A stretch of 47,131 nt of DNA from Blastococcus saxobsidens. GTDB lineage: Bacteria; Actinomycetota; Actinomycetes; Mycobacteriales; Geodermatophilaceae. This document shows positions 34,000 through 43,398 of this stretch, in pieces. Every line of letters begins with the position of its first letter. The first letter of the stretch is position 1. The stretch covers positions 1 through 47,131 of the forward strand of contig NZ_POQT01000038.1 in assembly GCF_002938435.1 (NCBI RefSeq), given 5' to 3'. Below the pieces are notes generated by a model. It was not told the origin of the DNA. It did no database searches and saw only the letters and a program-made list of their open reading frames with translations. The position numbers were made by a program, and so were the translations under genes.

Positions 34000-36348
34000 T
34001 CAGCGCCCCGCCGAACCCCCCTGAACGGTGTAGGTGTGCTCGCCGGCCACGACCGGCAGCACGAGCCCGGTGCGGTCCACGATCGCCTCCACCGGGCGGC
34101 CGTCGCGCAGCACCCGGGTGCCGTCGGGGAAGTGCCCGGCCAGCCGCACGGTGCCGTCCCGGTCCGCGGTGGTGACGACGGTCAGCTCCCGCTCCGGGTC
34201 GAGCCGGGCCCGCGCGAGGTCGATCGACGCGCTCCCGACGTTGGTCAGCCGCAGGTCCAGCCGGTTGGCCACCGGCCTCTCCGGCTCGGGGCCCCACGAG
34301 CGGTTGACCTCGGTGTAGGGCAGCGCACCGCCGACGACGCCGGCGCCGGTGCCCGGGGTGCTGGGGGCGTCCCCCCGGCCGAAGCCGTGGCTGAACGCGT
34401 CCACCAGCGCCTTGGCCGGCAGGGAGCCGCCGGTCCCGGCACCGGGCGCGGTGGACCCGGGCCGGACCCCGGACACCCAGTAGGCGTGGTCGTGGACCAG
34501 GCCGAGCGCGGCGTCGTCGGCGGCCGGCACGTAGCCGAACGAGACGTGGTGCGGATTCCGGTCGACCCTTGACTCGCCGAGGAACTGCGTCGCGATCGGG
34601 ATGTCGTAGCCGCGCACGGCGAGGGTGAAGTGCTCGGCGGCCGGCACGACGACGAAGCGGTACCGGTAGCCCAGCTGCTCGAAACCGCCCACCCCCACCT
34701 CCGGGGCGCCGAGGTTCTGCGCCCGCGGCCCGACGATCGGCACGAGCTCGTCCGCACCCGCCGCCACGTTGAGGTAGGGCAGGTTGCGGGCGTTCTCCAG
34801 CCACAGGTTGGACAGCGTCTCGACGCCCCCGGTGGGCGCCGCCGGCGGCACCCAGATCCCGTCACCGGGCGGGCCGACGGCGGTGAACGCGCGGCCGAAC
34901 AGGTCGGGGTAGAGCGTGCCGAGCCGGTAGGTGGCGTACCCGCCCATGGAGTAGCCGCTGATCGCCGTCCGGTCCCGATCGAGGGAGAAGTGCCGCGCGA
35001 CGTCGTTCCACATCTCGAAGACGTCGTACTCGGCCTCGTGCTGGTACCAGCCGTCCGGCCCGCGGGACAGCGAGGTGGCCACGATGTCCTGGCGCGCCTC
35101 GCCGATCTGCTGGATGCCCGTCGAGCCGTTGTACTGCCAGTGCTGCTGGCCGAGCGAGTGCAGGGCGAGGGTGAAGCCGGCCGGCTGCCCGGGCCGGTAG
35201 CCCGACGGCACGTAGAGGCTGTAGGGCTGCAGCTGGCCGTGGTACTGCGGGAAGCCGCCGTCCAGGTCCCGGCCCTCGCCCAGCTGCAGCCGGCTCGGGA
35301 AGATCCGGATCGTCGTGCCGGTCGCCGGCACCGTGGTGCGGTCCCGCCGGGCGGCGAGCGCGGCGAAGTCGATGTCCCGGGCGTGGCGCGTGGGCTCGTC
35401 CCGGGTCAGTGCCGGGGCCTGCGCGGTGTCCGGCGGGGTGTTCGCCCCGGTCACGGGCTCGTCGAAGCGGAAGCCGAGGTTGAAGATCCCGTTGGGGGCG
35501 GGGGCCAGCGGTCCGGCGCCACCGGGGGTGTCGGCCGTGGCCGCGGGCTGCGGACGCAGCCAGCCGCCGGTCGCCCGGTCGTGGAGCCCCGTCGCCAGCG
35601 TCGCGCGCCAGGTGCCGGACGGGTCGCTGACGTCGCGCGGCACCGTGACCGTGAGCTGGTTGGCCTCGAGGTCGGTGCGGACCTCCACGGCGCGGGTGGC
35701 CCGCAGCGTGCCGTCGGACGCGAAGGAGCTGTGCTCGGCGCCGCTGCCCCAGACCGTGAGCACCTCGTCGGTGCCGGGGAACGGTGCCCCGGGGTCGCGG
35801 GGCAGCGTGGCGGTGCCGGTGACGGCGTCCCGGTCGGTGTCGAAGGCGACGGTGAGGATCGTCGAGTCCGCCTGCAGCAGGGTGTTCAGCGTGAACCGGT
35901 AGGACACCCGGTCGCGCTCCGGTGCGATCCGGAACTCCACCAGGTCGGCGGCGTTGCCCCCGTAGCGGCCGGCGTCGGTCGGGTAGGTGATGTCACCGGC
36001 CCGCTCGGACAGCGAGCTGCCGCCCTGGCCGTCCGTGTCGGCGCCGTAGTCGTCGTAGAGGTGGTCCTGGTAGACGTACTCGCCACCCACGTAGGCCTCG
36101 TGCCCGGACACCAGCAACGGCGCGGCACGGAACCGCGGGTCGCGGTTCTCCAGCTGCGGCGCGCGGGGCGGCGGGGCGTACAGGACGTCGGGTCCCGGGC
36201 GGGCGCCGCTGGTCACCGACGGCAGCGATGCCGACCCGGCACCCTGCCGCGGCTTCCCGTCGCCGGTCGCGGCCGCGGGCTGGCCGAGCGCGATGGTGGA
36301 CAGGGCGACCATCGTGGCGCACGCGACGGGGAGTGGCGCTCTGCTCAT
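34000..36348 (-). CDS. Secreted alpha/beta hydrolase (esterase/peptidase-like)
   Basis: 782 aa from ATG 36348, chosen because it gives a clean signal peptide (MSRAPLPVACATMVALSTIA, cleavage near AAATG). Residues ~85-290 are beta-rich with a pattern resembling glucodextranase-C/DOMON-type binding domains (DITYPTDAGRYGGNAADLVEF, YRFTLNTLLQADSTILTVAFDTDRD). A catalytic domain follows with nucleophile elbow GYSMGG (Ser ~466) and a His in AEHFTLA (~573). The final ~120 residues form another beta domain. Probably an extracellular or wall-associated esterase or prolyl-oligopeptidase-like enzyme; substrate unknown. Divergent from the ABC exporter genes. Confidence 0.8.
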   Translation of the reverse strand: MSRAPLPVACATMVALSTIALGQPAAATGDGKPRQGAGSASLPSVTSGARPGPDVLYAPPPRAPQLENRDPRFRAAPLLVSGHEAYVGGEYVYQDHLYDDYGADTDGQGGSSLSERAGDITYPTDAGRYGGNAADLVEFRIAPERDRVSYRFTLNTLLQADSTILTVAFDTDRDAVTGTATLPRDPGAPFPGTDEVLTVWGSGAEHSSFASDGTLRATRAVEVRTDLEANQLTVTVPRDVSDPSGTWRATLATGLHDRATGGWLRPQPAATADTPGGAGPLAPAPNGIFNLGFRFDEPVTGANTPPDTAQAPALTRDEPTRHARDIDFAALAARRDRTTVPATGTTIRIFPSRLQLGEGRDLDGGFPQYHGQLQPYSLYVPSGYRPGQPAGFTLALHSLGQQHWQYNGSTGIQQIGEARQDIVATSLSRGPDGWYQHEAEYDVFEMWNDVARHFSLDRDRTAISGYSMGGYATYRLGTLYPDLFGRAFTAVGPPGDGIWVPPAAPTGGVETLSNLWLENARNLPYLNVAAGADELVPIVGPRAQNLGAPEVGVGGFEQLGYRYRFVVVPAAEHFTLAVRGYDIPIATQFLGESRVDRNPHHVSFGYVPAADDAALGLVHDHAYWVSGVRPGSTAPGAGTGGSLPAKALVDAFSHGFGRGDAPSTPGTGAGVVGGALPYTEVNRSWGPEPERPVANRLDLRLTNVGSASIDLARARLDPERELTVVTTADRDGTVRLAGHFPDGTRVLRDGRPVEAIVDRTGLVLPVVAGEHTYTVQGGSAGR

Positions 36349-36508
36349 GTCCCGGTAACGAGCGGACCGGCCGTCGGTTGCGACCTGCGTCACGTCGCCG
36401 CGCCCGGGCCAGGAAGAAGACGGCGCCGGGCGGTGTTGGTCCGCAGGCCCGCTCAGCGGTCTGACGACCGACGGTCATGCTGGACGGGCCCCGACCCCGA
36501 GGAGTTCC

Positions 36509-38287
36509 GTGTCCCGCCGCCGAGACGCCGTCGTGCGACGCGGGCTCCGCCACATCGGCCGGGCCGTGCGCGAGCAGCCGGGCATGTTCACTCTCGCCCT
36601 GGTGGCCAGCAGCCTCTACGGCGCCATGACCGTCGCCAGCGCCTGGGTCATCGGCGAGATCACCGACCGGGTGCTGCTGCCGTCCTTCGAGGACGGCGTC
36701 ACGACCGCAGCCGCGCTCACCCTCGCCGCACTGGCCATCCTCGGCGTCGCCGTCCTCAAGATCGTCGGCATCGTCGGACGGCGGTTGTTCGCCGGCGTCA
36801 TGAGCTTCCGGCTGCAGGCGGAGTACCGCCGCCGCGTCACCGGCCAGTACCTGCGGCTGCCGCTGTCGTGGCACCAGCGGCACCCGACCGGCCAGCTGTT
36901 GTCCAACGCGAACTCCGACGTCGAGGCGTCCTGGTTCTTCGTCGCGCCGCTGCCCTTCGCCTGCGGGGCGCTGGTCATGATCGTCATCACCAGCGTCGCG
37001 CTGGTGCTCACCGACCCGCTGCTGGCCCTGGTCGGGCTGGTCGTCTTCCCGCTCGTCTTCGTGGCCAACGTCGTGTACTCGCAGGTCATGAGCCCGCGCA
37101 TGCAGCGGGCCCAGCAGCTGCGCGCCGAGGTCAGCGAGATCGCCCACGAGAGCTTCGACGCCGGGCTGGTGGTGAAGACCCTCGGCCGCGAGGACAGCGA
37201 GACCACCCGCTTCGGCGCCCGCGCCGAGGAGCTGCGCGACGGCCTGGTCGCCGTCGGCCGCGTGCGTGGGCTGTTCGACCCGATGATGGAGGCGCTGCCC
37301 AACCTGGGCACCCTCGCCGTGCTGCTGATCGGCGCCGGCCGGGTCGCCGACGGCACCACCGACGCCGGCAGCCTCGTCTCCATCGCCTACCTGTTCACCC
37401 TGCTCGCGCTGCCCATCCGGGCCATCGGCTGGGTGCTGGCCGACCTGCCCCGGGCGCTGGCCGGTTTCGACCGGGTCACCCCGGTGCTGGAGGCCACCGG
37501 CGAGACGCCGCACGGCGCCGACGCCGCGACCGCGCACGCCGGCGGGGCCGGCGTCGCGCTGCGCGAGGTGGGGTTCGCCTTCGACGGCACCGACCGCCCG
37601 ACCCTGCAGGGGGTCACCTTCGACGTGGCCGCCGGGCGCACCGTCGCGGTCGTCGGCCCGACCGGCTCGGGGAAGTCGACGCTCGCCGGGCTGCTCGTGC
37701 GCCTGGTCGACCCGACCGACGGCGAGGTGCTGCTCGACGGCGTCGACGTCCGCCGCCTGCGCGAGGGCGAGGTCAGCGGCCAGGCCGCCTTCGTCGCCCA
37801 GAGCGCCTTCCTCTTCGACGACACCGTGCGTGACAACGTCACCCTGGGCGGCCCCTACACCGACGACGAGGTCTGGGCGGCGCTGCGCGTGGCGGCTGCC
37901 GACGAGTTCGTCGCCGCCCTGCCCGAGGGGCTGGACACCCAGGTGGGGGAGCGCGGCGCCTCGCTCTCCGGTGGGCAGCGGCAGCGGCTGGCGCTCGCGC
38001 GGGCCGTCGTCCGCAAGCCCCGGCTGCTGGTCCTCGACGACGCCACCAGCGCCGTCGACCCCTCGGTCGAGGCCCGCATCCTCGACGCGCTGCGCGGCAG
38101 CGAGACGCCGACGACGGTCGTCGTGGTCGCCTACCGCCAGGCGACGATCGCCCTGGCCGACGAGGTGGTGTGGCTGGCCGACGGCCGGGCCGTCGCCCGG
38201 GGCAGTCACGACGAGCTGCTCGCCCAGGTGCCCGGGTACACCGCCCTGGTCCGCGCCTACTCACAGGTCGAGGAGGTGCCGGCGTGA
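36509..38287 (+). CDS. ABC exporter half-transporter with degenerate ATP site
   Basis: 592 aa from GTG 36509 with GAGGAG upstream. Residues ~25-310 are a six-helix type IV exporter membrane domain; ~345-590 is the ATPase. Walker A GPTGSGKST (~383) and signature L486-S-G-G-Q490 are canonical. The Walker B catalytic Glu is Asp (LLVLDDATS, D511), and the H-loop His is Tyr (VVVVAYRQ, Y542). Such changes mark the non-hydrolytic site of heterodimeric exporters (TM287/288-like). Its partner is the overlapping next gene. Possible cargo: drugs, lipids or peptides. Confidence 0.92.
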   Translation: MSRRRDAVVRRGLRHIGRAVREQPGMFTLALVASSLYGAMTVASAWVIGEITDRVLLPSFEDGVTTAAALTLAALAILGVAVLKIVGIVGRRLFAGVMSFRLQAEYRRRVTGQYLRLPLSWHQRHPTGQLLSNANSDVEASWFFVAPLPFACGALVMIVITSVALVLTDPLLALVGLVVFPLVFVANVVYSQVMSPRMQRAQQLRAEVSEIAHESFDAGLVVKTLGREDSETTRFGARAEELRDGLVAVGRVRGLFDPMMEALPNLGTLAVLLIGAGRVADGTTDAGSLVSIAYLFTLLALPIRAIGWVLADLPRALAGFDRVTPVLEATGETPHGADAATAHAGGAGVALREVGFAFDGTDRPTLQGVTFDVAAGRTVAVVGPTGSGKSTLAGLLVRLVDPTDGEVLLDGVDVRRLREGEVSGQAAFVAQSAFLFDDTVRDNVTLGGPYTDDEVWAALRVAAADEFVAALPEGLDTQVGERGASLSGGQRQRLALARAVVRKPRLLVLDDATSAVDPSVEARILDALRGSETPTTVVVVAYRQATIALADEVVWLADGRAVARGSHDELLAQVPGYTALVRAYSQVEEVPA

Positions 38288-40110
38288 GCCTCGCGGCGAC
38301 CGGGGAGCGCACCGAGGGCAGCATGGCCACGCTGCGCCGCGGGCTGCGCATGATGCCGGAGTTCCGCCGCGGCCTGCCCGCCACCTTCGCCCTCGCCCTG
38401 GCCGCCACGGCCGGCCGGGTCGTCGTGCCGATCGCCGTCCAGCAGGTCATCGACCGCGGACTGAGCGACGGCGGCGCCGACCTCGACCTCGTCCGCAACC
38501 TCGTCCTGGTCTGCGCGCTCGTCGTCGTGCTCACCGCCGTCGCCGTCTACCGCATGAACGTCCGGCTCTTCCGGACGACGGAGACCGCGCTCGCCGGCCT
38601 GCGGGTGCGCGCCTTCCGCCACGTCCACGACCTGTCGGTGCTCCACCAGCAGGGCGAGCGGCGCGGGTCGCTGGTCTCGCGCGTGACCAGCGACGTCGAC
38701 CAGCTGTCTGTGTTCATGCAGTGGGGCGGCGTGCTCGGCCTGGTGAGCGTCGGTCAGCTCGTCGTCGCCACCGTGGTCATGAGCGTCTACTCCTGGCAGC
38801 TGACCCTGCTGGTCCTGGTCTGCTTCGTGCCGCTGGCGATCGCGATCCGGGCCTTCGCGCGGCGGCTGGTCCGCGTCTACGGCGTGGTCCGGGCCCGGGT
38901 CGGCGACGTGCTGGCCGCCGTCGCCGAGTCGGTCGTCGGTGCCCCGACGGTGCGCGCCTACGGCGTGCGGGCCCGCACCGCCGCCCGGATCGACGCGGCG
39001 ATCGACCGGCACTACCGGGCGCAGGTCGACGCGCAGAAGGTCACCGCGGCGATCTTCGTCAGCGGGGAGTTCGTCGCGGCGCTGGCCAACGCCGCCGTGG
39101 TCGTGGTCGGCGTCCTGCTCGGTCTGGCCGGCGACATCACCCCGGGCACGCTGGTCGCGTTCCTCTTCCTCGTCACGCTGTTCGTCGCGCCGGTGCAGAC
39201 CGCCAGCGAGGTGCTCAACGAGGCGCAGAACGCCGTGGCCGGGTTCCGGCGGGTGCTGGACGTGCTGGACACCGAGCCCGACGTCCGCGACCCGGCCGTG
39301 GCCACCCCGGGGCGTGCCCGGCAGCTGCCGGACGGTCCGCTGGGCGTCCGGTTCGAGTCGGTCGCCTTCCGCTACGCGCCCGGGGCGCGACCGGCGCTCG
39401 ACGGCGTCGACCTGACCATCGAGCCGCGCAGCCGGGTGGCGATCGTGGGCGAGACCGGCTCGGGCAAGACGACCCTCGCCAAGCTGGTCACCCGGCTGAT
39501 GGACCCGGTGGAGGGCCGGGTGCTGCTCGGCTCGGACGCCGCCGGCTGGGTCCCGCTGGCCGACGTCGCCTTCTCGTCGCTGCGGTCGCGGGTGGTCATG
39601 GTCCCGCAGGACGGCTTCCTCTTCGACGCCTCGGTGGCCGAGAACGTGCGCTACGGGCGGCCCGGCATGACCGACGCCGAGGTGTCCACCGCGTTCGACG
39701 AGCTCGGGCTCACCGACTGGGTGCAGGGCCTGGCGGCCGGGGTGTCGACGCCGGTCGGCCAGCGGGGCGAGTCGCTGTCGGCGGGGGAGCGGCAGCTGGT
39801 CGCCGTCGCGCGTGCCTACGTCGCCGACCCCCACCTGCTGGTGCTCGACGAGGCGACCAGCGCGGTCGACCCGGCCACCGAGCAGCGCCTCACCCGCGCG
39901 CTGGACACCCTGACCGCCGGCCGGACGACGCTCACCATCGCCCACCGGCTGTCCACCGCCGAGCGGGCCGACGAGGTGCTGGTCGTCGACGCCGGCCACG
40001 TGGTGCAGCGGGGCACGCACGCCGAGCTGGTGGACGCCGACGGCCCCTACGCGCGGCTGCACGCCTCGTGGCGCCGGTCCTCAGCGGGCGAGCCGGAGCC
40101 GGTGGCCTGA
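38284..40110 (+). CDS. ABC exporter half-transporter with catalytic ATP site
   Basis: 608 aa; GTG 38284 overlaps the upstream stop (GTGA). Membrane domain ~35-330, ATPase ~360-600. Walker A GETGSGKTT, Walker B with the true catalytic Glu (LLVLDEATS, E523) and the H-loop His (TIAHRLST, H554) are intact, but the signature is degenerate, L498-S-A-G-E502. In the head-to-tail dimer this signature faces the degenerate Walker B of the partner, and the partner's LSGGQ faces these intact residues: one working and one dead site. Confidence 0.93.
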   Translation: MSLAATGERTEGSMATLRRGLRMMPEFRRGLPATFALALAATAGRVVVPIAVQQVIDRGLSDGGADLDLVRNLVLVCALVVVLTAVAVYRMNVRLFRTTETALAGLRVRAFRHVHDLSVLHQQGERRGSLVSRVTSDVDQLSVFMQWGGVLGLVSVGQLVVATVVMSVYSWQLTLLVLVCFVPLAIAIRAFARRLVRVYGVVRARVGDVLAAVAESVVGAPTVRAYGVRARTAARIDAAIDRHYRAQVDAQKVTAAIFVSGEFVAALANAAVVVVGVLLGLAGDITPGTLVAFLFLVTLFVAPVQTASEVLNEAQNAVAGFRRVLDVLDTEPDVRDPAVATPGRARQLPDGPLGVRFESVAFRYAPGARPALDGVDLTIEPRSRVAIVGETGSGKTTLAKLVTRLMDPVEGRVLLGSDAAGWVPLADVAFSSLRSRVVMVPQDGFLFDASVAENVRYGRPGMTDAEVSTAFDELGLTDWVQGLAAGVSTPVGQRGESLSAGERQLVAVARAYVADPHLLVLDEATSAVDPATEQRLTRALDTLTAGRTTLTIAHRLSTAERADEVLVVDAGHVVQRGTHAELVDADGPYARLHASWRRSSAGEPEPVA

Positions 40111-40121
40111 CGGCGCGGCCC

Positions 40122-40127
40122 TACGCT
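40122..40127 (+). promoter_or_regulatory. -10 box of the 40134 gene
   Basis: TACGCT, 6 nt before GTG 40134; indicates a leaderless start. Confidence 0.45.
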
Positions 40128-40133
40128 GCGCCC

Positions 40134-40547
40134 GTGCATCCCACCGAGACGACCCGCCGGACGCCGCCCGGAGCGGCGGTCGCCGCCACCGTGCTGGGGC
40201 TGCTCAGCGCCGCGCTGCCCGCGCTCATCGCGCTGCTCGCCCTCGCGTTCTCCGGCGGCCGGTTCGAGGGTGGGGGCTGGGCGGTCGTCCTCGTGCCGGT
40301 GGTCCTCGTGGTGGGGCTGGTGGTCGGGGCGGTGCTGCTGCTGATCGGCCGCTCCTGGCTGGTGCTCGCGCTGTTCTCCGGCGTGCTGGCCGCGCTGGCG
40401 GGCGTCGGCTACGTCTCGGGTGGCTGGGGCGGTGGCGGCCTCCTCGAGCTGGCGCTCGTGCTGCCGTTGCTCACCCTCGTGCTGGCGGTCCTGCCGGGGG
40501 TGCGCCGGTGGGTGGCCGCGCGGCGCGCGGCGCGCGCCGGCCGCTGA
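40134..40547 (+). CDS. Small four-helix membrane protein
   Basis: 137 aa from GTG 40134. Four hydrophobic segments (about 14-38, 48-68, 72-92 and 100-120) and a basic Arg-rich C-terminus (RRWVAARRAARAGR). No family recognised. It follows the ABC pair by 23 nt on the same strand but has its own -10 box. Confidence 0.65.
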   Translation: MHPTETTRRTPPGAAVAATVLGLLSAALPALIALLALAFSGGRFEGGGWAVVLVPVVLVVGLVVGAVLLLIGRSWLVLALFSGVLAALAGVGYVSGGWGGGGLLELALVLPLLTLVLAVLPGVRRWVAARRAARAGR

Positions 40548-40610
40548 GCGCCCGGGTGCCGCCGGGCAACTCGCCCGGCAGGGGGGACGCGCGCCACCCG
40601 CCGTGCCCGC

Positions 40611-40616
40611 TAGCGT
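40611..40616 (+). promoter_or_regulatory. -10 box of the FAD dehydrogenase gene
   Basis: TAGCGT, 7 nt before GTG 40624; no Shine-Dalgarno. Confidence 0.45.
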
Positions 40617-40623
40617 CCCTGGT

Positions 40624-42294
40624 GTGAGCGCGCACCCCGACAGCTTCGAGGCCGACGTCGTCGTGGTGGGGGCCGGCCTGGCAGGCCTGGCCGCCACCGC
40701 CGAGCTCGCCGACGCCGGCAAGCGGGTGATCCTGGTCGACCAGGAACCCGAGCAGTCCCTCGGCGGGCAGGCCTGGTGGTCCTTCGGCGGGCTGTTCCTC
40801 GTCGACTCCCCGGAGCAGCGCCGGCTGCGGGTGCACGACTCCCTCGAGCTCGCCCGGCAGGACTGGTTCGGCACCGCCGGCTTCGACCGGGACAGCGACC
40901 ACTGGCCCCGGCAGTGGGCCGAGGCCTACCTGCAGTTCGCCGCAGGGGAGAAGCGTTCCTGGCTCAAGGAGCAGGGCATCGGCTTCTTCCCGATCGTCGG
41001 CTGGGCCGAGCGCGGTGGCTACACCGCCACCGGCCACGGCAACTCGGTGCCCCGCTTCCACATCGTCTGGGGCACCGGCCCCGCCATCGTCGCGCCGTTC
41101 GAGCGCCGGGTGCGCGCCGCCGCGGAGGCCGGCCTCGTGCAGCTGCGCTTCCGCCACCGGGTCTCCGACCTCGTCGTCAGCGGGGGCGCGGTCACCGGCG
41201 TGCGGGGCTCGGTCCTGGAGCCCAGCGAGGTCGCCCGCGGCGAGGCCAGCTCGCGCACCGGGGTCGGCGAGTTCGAGATCGCCGCGCAGGCCGTCGTCGT
41301 CACCTCCGGCGGCATCGGCGGCAACCACGAGCTGGTCCGGCAGAACTGGCCCGCCCGCCTGGGCCCTGCACCGCAGCGGATGCTCTCCGGCGTGCCCGCG
41401 CACGTCGACGGCCACATGCAGCAGGCCACCGTGGCGGCCGGCGCGAGCATGGTGAACAGCGACCGGATGTGGCACTACACCGAGGGCATCGCCAACCACT
41501 CGCCGGTCTGGGCCCAGCACGGCATCCGGATCCTGCCGGGCCCCTCGTCGATGTGGTTCGACGCGACCGGCAACCGCCTCCCGGTGCCGCTGTTCCCCGG
41601 GTTCGACACGCTCGGCACCCTCGCCCACATCGGGACCACGGGCCACGAGCACACCTGGTTCATCGCGACCCAGAAGATCGTCGAGAAGGAGTTCGGCCTC
41701 TCCGGCTCCGAGCAGAACCCCGACCTCACCGGCAAGGACGTCCGGCTGCTCGCCACCCGGGTCAAGGCCGGCATGGCAGCGCCGGTGAAGGCCTTCCTCG
41801 ACAAGGGCGAGGACTTCGTCGTCGCCCGCACCCTGCCCGAGCTGGTCGCCGGGATGAACCGGATCACCGGCGGCACCCCGGAGCTGGACCTGGCCCGGAT
41901 CGAGCGGGAGATCGTCGCCCGCGACCGCGAGATCGCGCACGAGTTCGGCAAGGACATGCAGATCAACGCGATGCGTGCGGCGCGGAACTACCTCGGCGAC
42001 AAGCTGATCCGGGTGGCGCAGCCGCACCGGATCCTGGACCCGGAGGCCGGGCCGCTCATCGCGGTGCGGCTCACCATCATCACCCGCAAGACCCTCGGCG
42101 GTCTGGAGACCGACCTCTCCGGCCGGGTGCTGCGCCCCGGCGGCGAGGTCTTCCCCGGCCTGTACGCGGCCGGCGAGGTGGCCGGCTTCGGCGGTGGCGG
42201 CGTGCACGGCTACCGGTCGCTGGAGGGCACCTTCCTCGGCGGCTGCCTGTTCAGCGGACGGACGGCCGGCCGGGCACTCGCGGCGGCCCTGTGA
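40624..42294 (+). CDS. FAD-binding dehydrogenase (KstD/fumarate-reductase-like)
   Basis: 556 aa. N-terminal Rossmann FAD site VVVVGAGLAGLAATAELADAGKRVILVDQE, then SLGGQAWWSFGGLFLVDS, which is typical of the COG3573 predicted oxidoreductase group. A second FAD motif near the end reads GLYAAGEVAGFGGGGVHGYRSLEGTFLGGC. The middle contains the substrate cap domain. Relatives include 3-ketosteroid dehydrogenases and fumarate reductase flavoproteins, but the substrate cannot be assigned. No signal peptide, so cytosolic. Its stop overlaps the next start. Confidence 0.9.
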   Translation: MSAHPDSFEADVVVVGAGLAGLAATAELADAGKRVILVDQEPEQSLGGQAWWSFGGLFLVDSPEQRRLRVHDSLELARQDWFGTAGFDRDSDHWPRQWAEAYLQFAAGEKRSWLKEQGIGFFPIVGWAERGGYTATGHGNSVPRFHIVWGTGPAIVAPFERRVRAAAEAGLVQLRFRHRVSDLVVSGGAVTGVRGSVLEPSEVARGEASSRTGVGEFEIAAQAVVVTSGGIGGNHELVRQNWPARLGPAPQRMLSGVPAHVDGHMQQATVAAGASMVNSDRMWHYTEGIANHSPVWAQHGIRILPGPSSMWFDATGNRLPVPLFPGFDTLGTLAHIGTTGHEHTWFIATQKIVEKEFGLSGSEQNPDLTGKDVRLLATRVKAGMAAPVKAFLDKGEDFVVARTLPELVAGMNRITGGTPELDLARIEREIVARDREIAHEFGKDMQINAMRAARNYLGDKLIRVAQPHRILDPEAGPLIAVRLTIITRKTLGGLETDLSGRVLRPGGEVFPGLYAAGEVAGFGGGGVHGYRSLEGTFLGGCLFSGRTAGRALAAAL

Positions 42295-42995
42295 GCGCAC
42301 CCCGCGATCCCTGGGCCGATCCGTCGACCCAGGCCGAGCCCGGGTACGCCGGGCCGCCGCCCACCGCGCCCCCGCCCGGCTACGGCCCGTCGTACGGCTG
42401 GGCCCCGCCCGCGCCGTACGGAGCGCCCGCCCCCTACGGCGTCCCCCACGGCCCGCCCTACGGACCTCCGCCGCCCTACCCGCCCTACGGGCCGCCGGCG
42501 TGGGCCACCCGCCCGCGCGGACCGCAGCGTCCCGGGCAGGTGGTCGGCGCCGCGGTGCTCAGCTTCGTGCAGGGCGCCCTGGTGACCATCGCGTCGCTGT
42601 ACGTCTGGTTCTTCGCGTCGATCGCCGGCCTGGCGGTCGAGCAGAACCCCGGCGCCGCCCCGGCCATGGCCCACGAGTTCACCCGGCTGGGTTCCACCCT
42701 CTCGATCATCCAGCTCGGCACGGTCGTGCTGCTCGTCGTCGGCGGCATCCTGGCGTTGACCCGGCGCTCCCGGGTCGCCTTCCTCACCGTGATCGCGGCG
42801 CACGCCATCCAGGTGGGCCTCGCGCTGTACTGGCTGATGCGGCTGGGCGACCTCCTCGGTCCGGCCGCGGCGGCCGAGGGGATCGGCGGGGTGCTCGGCG
42901 TGTTCGCGCTGTTCTTCTCCGCGCTCCCGCTGGTGGCGCTGGGACTGCTGCTGATCGGCACCGGACGGCGCTGGTTCACCGCCCCGCAGGGCTGA
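42291..42995 (+). CDS. Membrane protein with Pro/Gly/Tyr-rich N-terminal tail
   Basis: 234 aa; GTG 42291 overlaps the FAD dehydrogenase stop. Residues ~1-78 are a disordered tail of repeated PYG/PPY units ([23 protein letters not shown]). Four hydrophobic segments follow at about 84-107, 130-152, 158-178 and 200-225. Such tails are common in actinobacterial membrane proteins. Function unknown. Confidence 0.7.
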   Translation: MSAPRDPWADPSTQAEPGYAGPPPTAPPPGYGPSYGWAPPAPYGAPAPYGVPHGPPYGPPPPYPPYGPPAWATRPRGPQRPGQVVGAAVLSFVQGALVTIASLYVWFFASIAGLAVEQNPGAAPAMAHEFTRLGSTLSIIQLGTVVLLVVGGILALTRRSRVAFLTVIAAHAIQVGLALYWLMRLGDLLGPAAAAEGIGGVLGVFALFFSALPLVALGLLLIGTGRRWFTAPQG

Positions 42996-43008
42996 GCGGC
43001 CCGCACGG

Positions 43009-43014
43009 CACACT
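43009..43014 (+). promoter_or_regulatory. -10-like box before hisI
   Basis: CACACT lies 6 nt before ATG 43021. The same hexamer at the same distance precedes GTG 46523. It departs from TANNNT at the first base. Confidence 0.3.
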
Positions 43015-43020
43015 GGCGGC

Positions 43021-43398
43021 ATGTCCGCCGTTCCGCCCCCCGAACCCGCGCTCGACCCGCAGGTCGCCGAACTGCTCTCCCGGGACCCGGCCGGTCTCGT
43101 CGCCGCGGTCGTCCAGCAGCACGACACCCGCGAGGTGCTCATGGTCGCCTGGATGGACGACGAGGCGCTGCGGCGCACGCTCACGACCGGCCGGGCCACG
43201 TACTGGTCGCGCAGCCGCGGCGAGTACTGGGTGAAGGGCGAGACCTCCGGCAACCGCCAGTGGGTGCGCGAGGTGCGCGTGGACTGCGACGGCGACGCCC
43301 TGCTCGTGGTCGTCGACCAGGAGGGCGCCGCCTGCCACACCGGCGAGCGCAGCTGCTTCTTCCGGGCCCTGCCCGCGGTGGCGGGGGAGCGGTCATGA
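43021..43398 (+). CDS. hisI: Phosphoribosyl-AMP cyclohydrolase
   Basis: Third step of histidine synthesis. 125 aa, monofunctional (no HisE part). Motifs: [44 protein letters not shown], and the metal-binding [25 protein letters not shown] with the conserved Cys residues. Its TGA overlaps the trpE ATG (ATGA 43395-43398), tying histidine to tryptophan genes. Confidence 0.96.
   Translation: MSAVPPPEPALDPQVAELLSRDPAGLVAAVVQQHDTREVLMVAWMDDEALRRTLTTGRATYWSRSRGEYWVKGETSGNRQWVREVRVDCDGDALLVVVDQEGAACHTGERSCFFRALPAVAGERS

Noticed and set aside
42370-42510. Tandem repeat or CRISPR-like array
   Set aside because: The repeating pattern encodes PYG/PPY units of a disordered protein tail and is in frame with the membrane protein.
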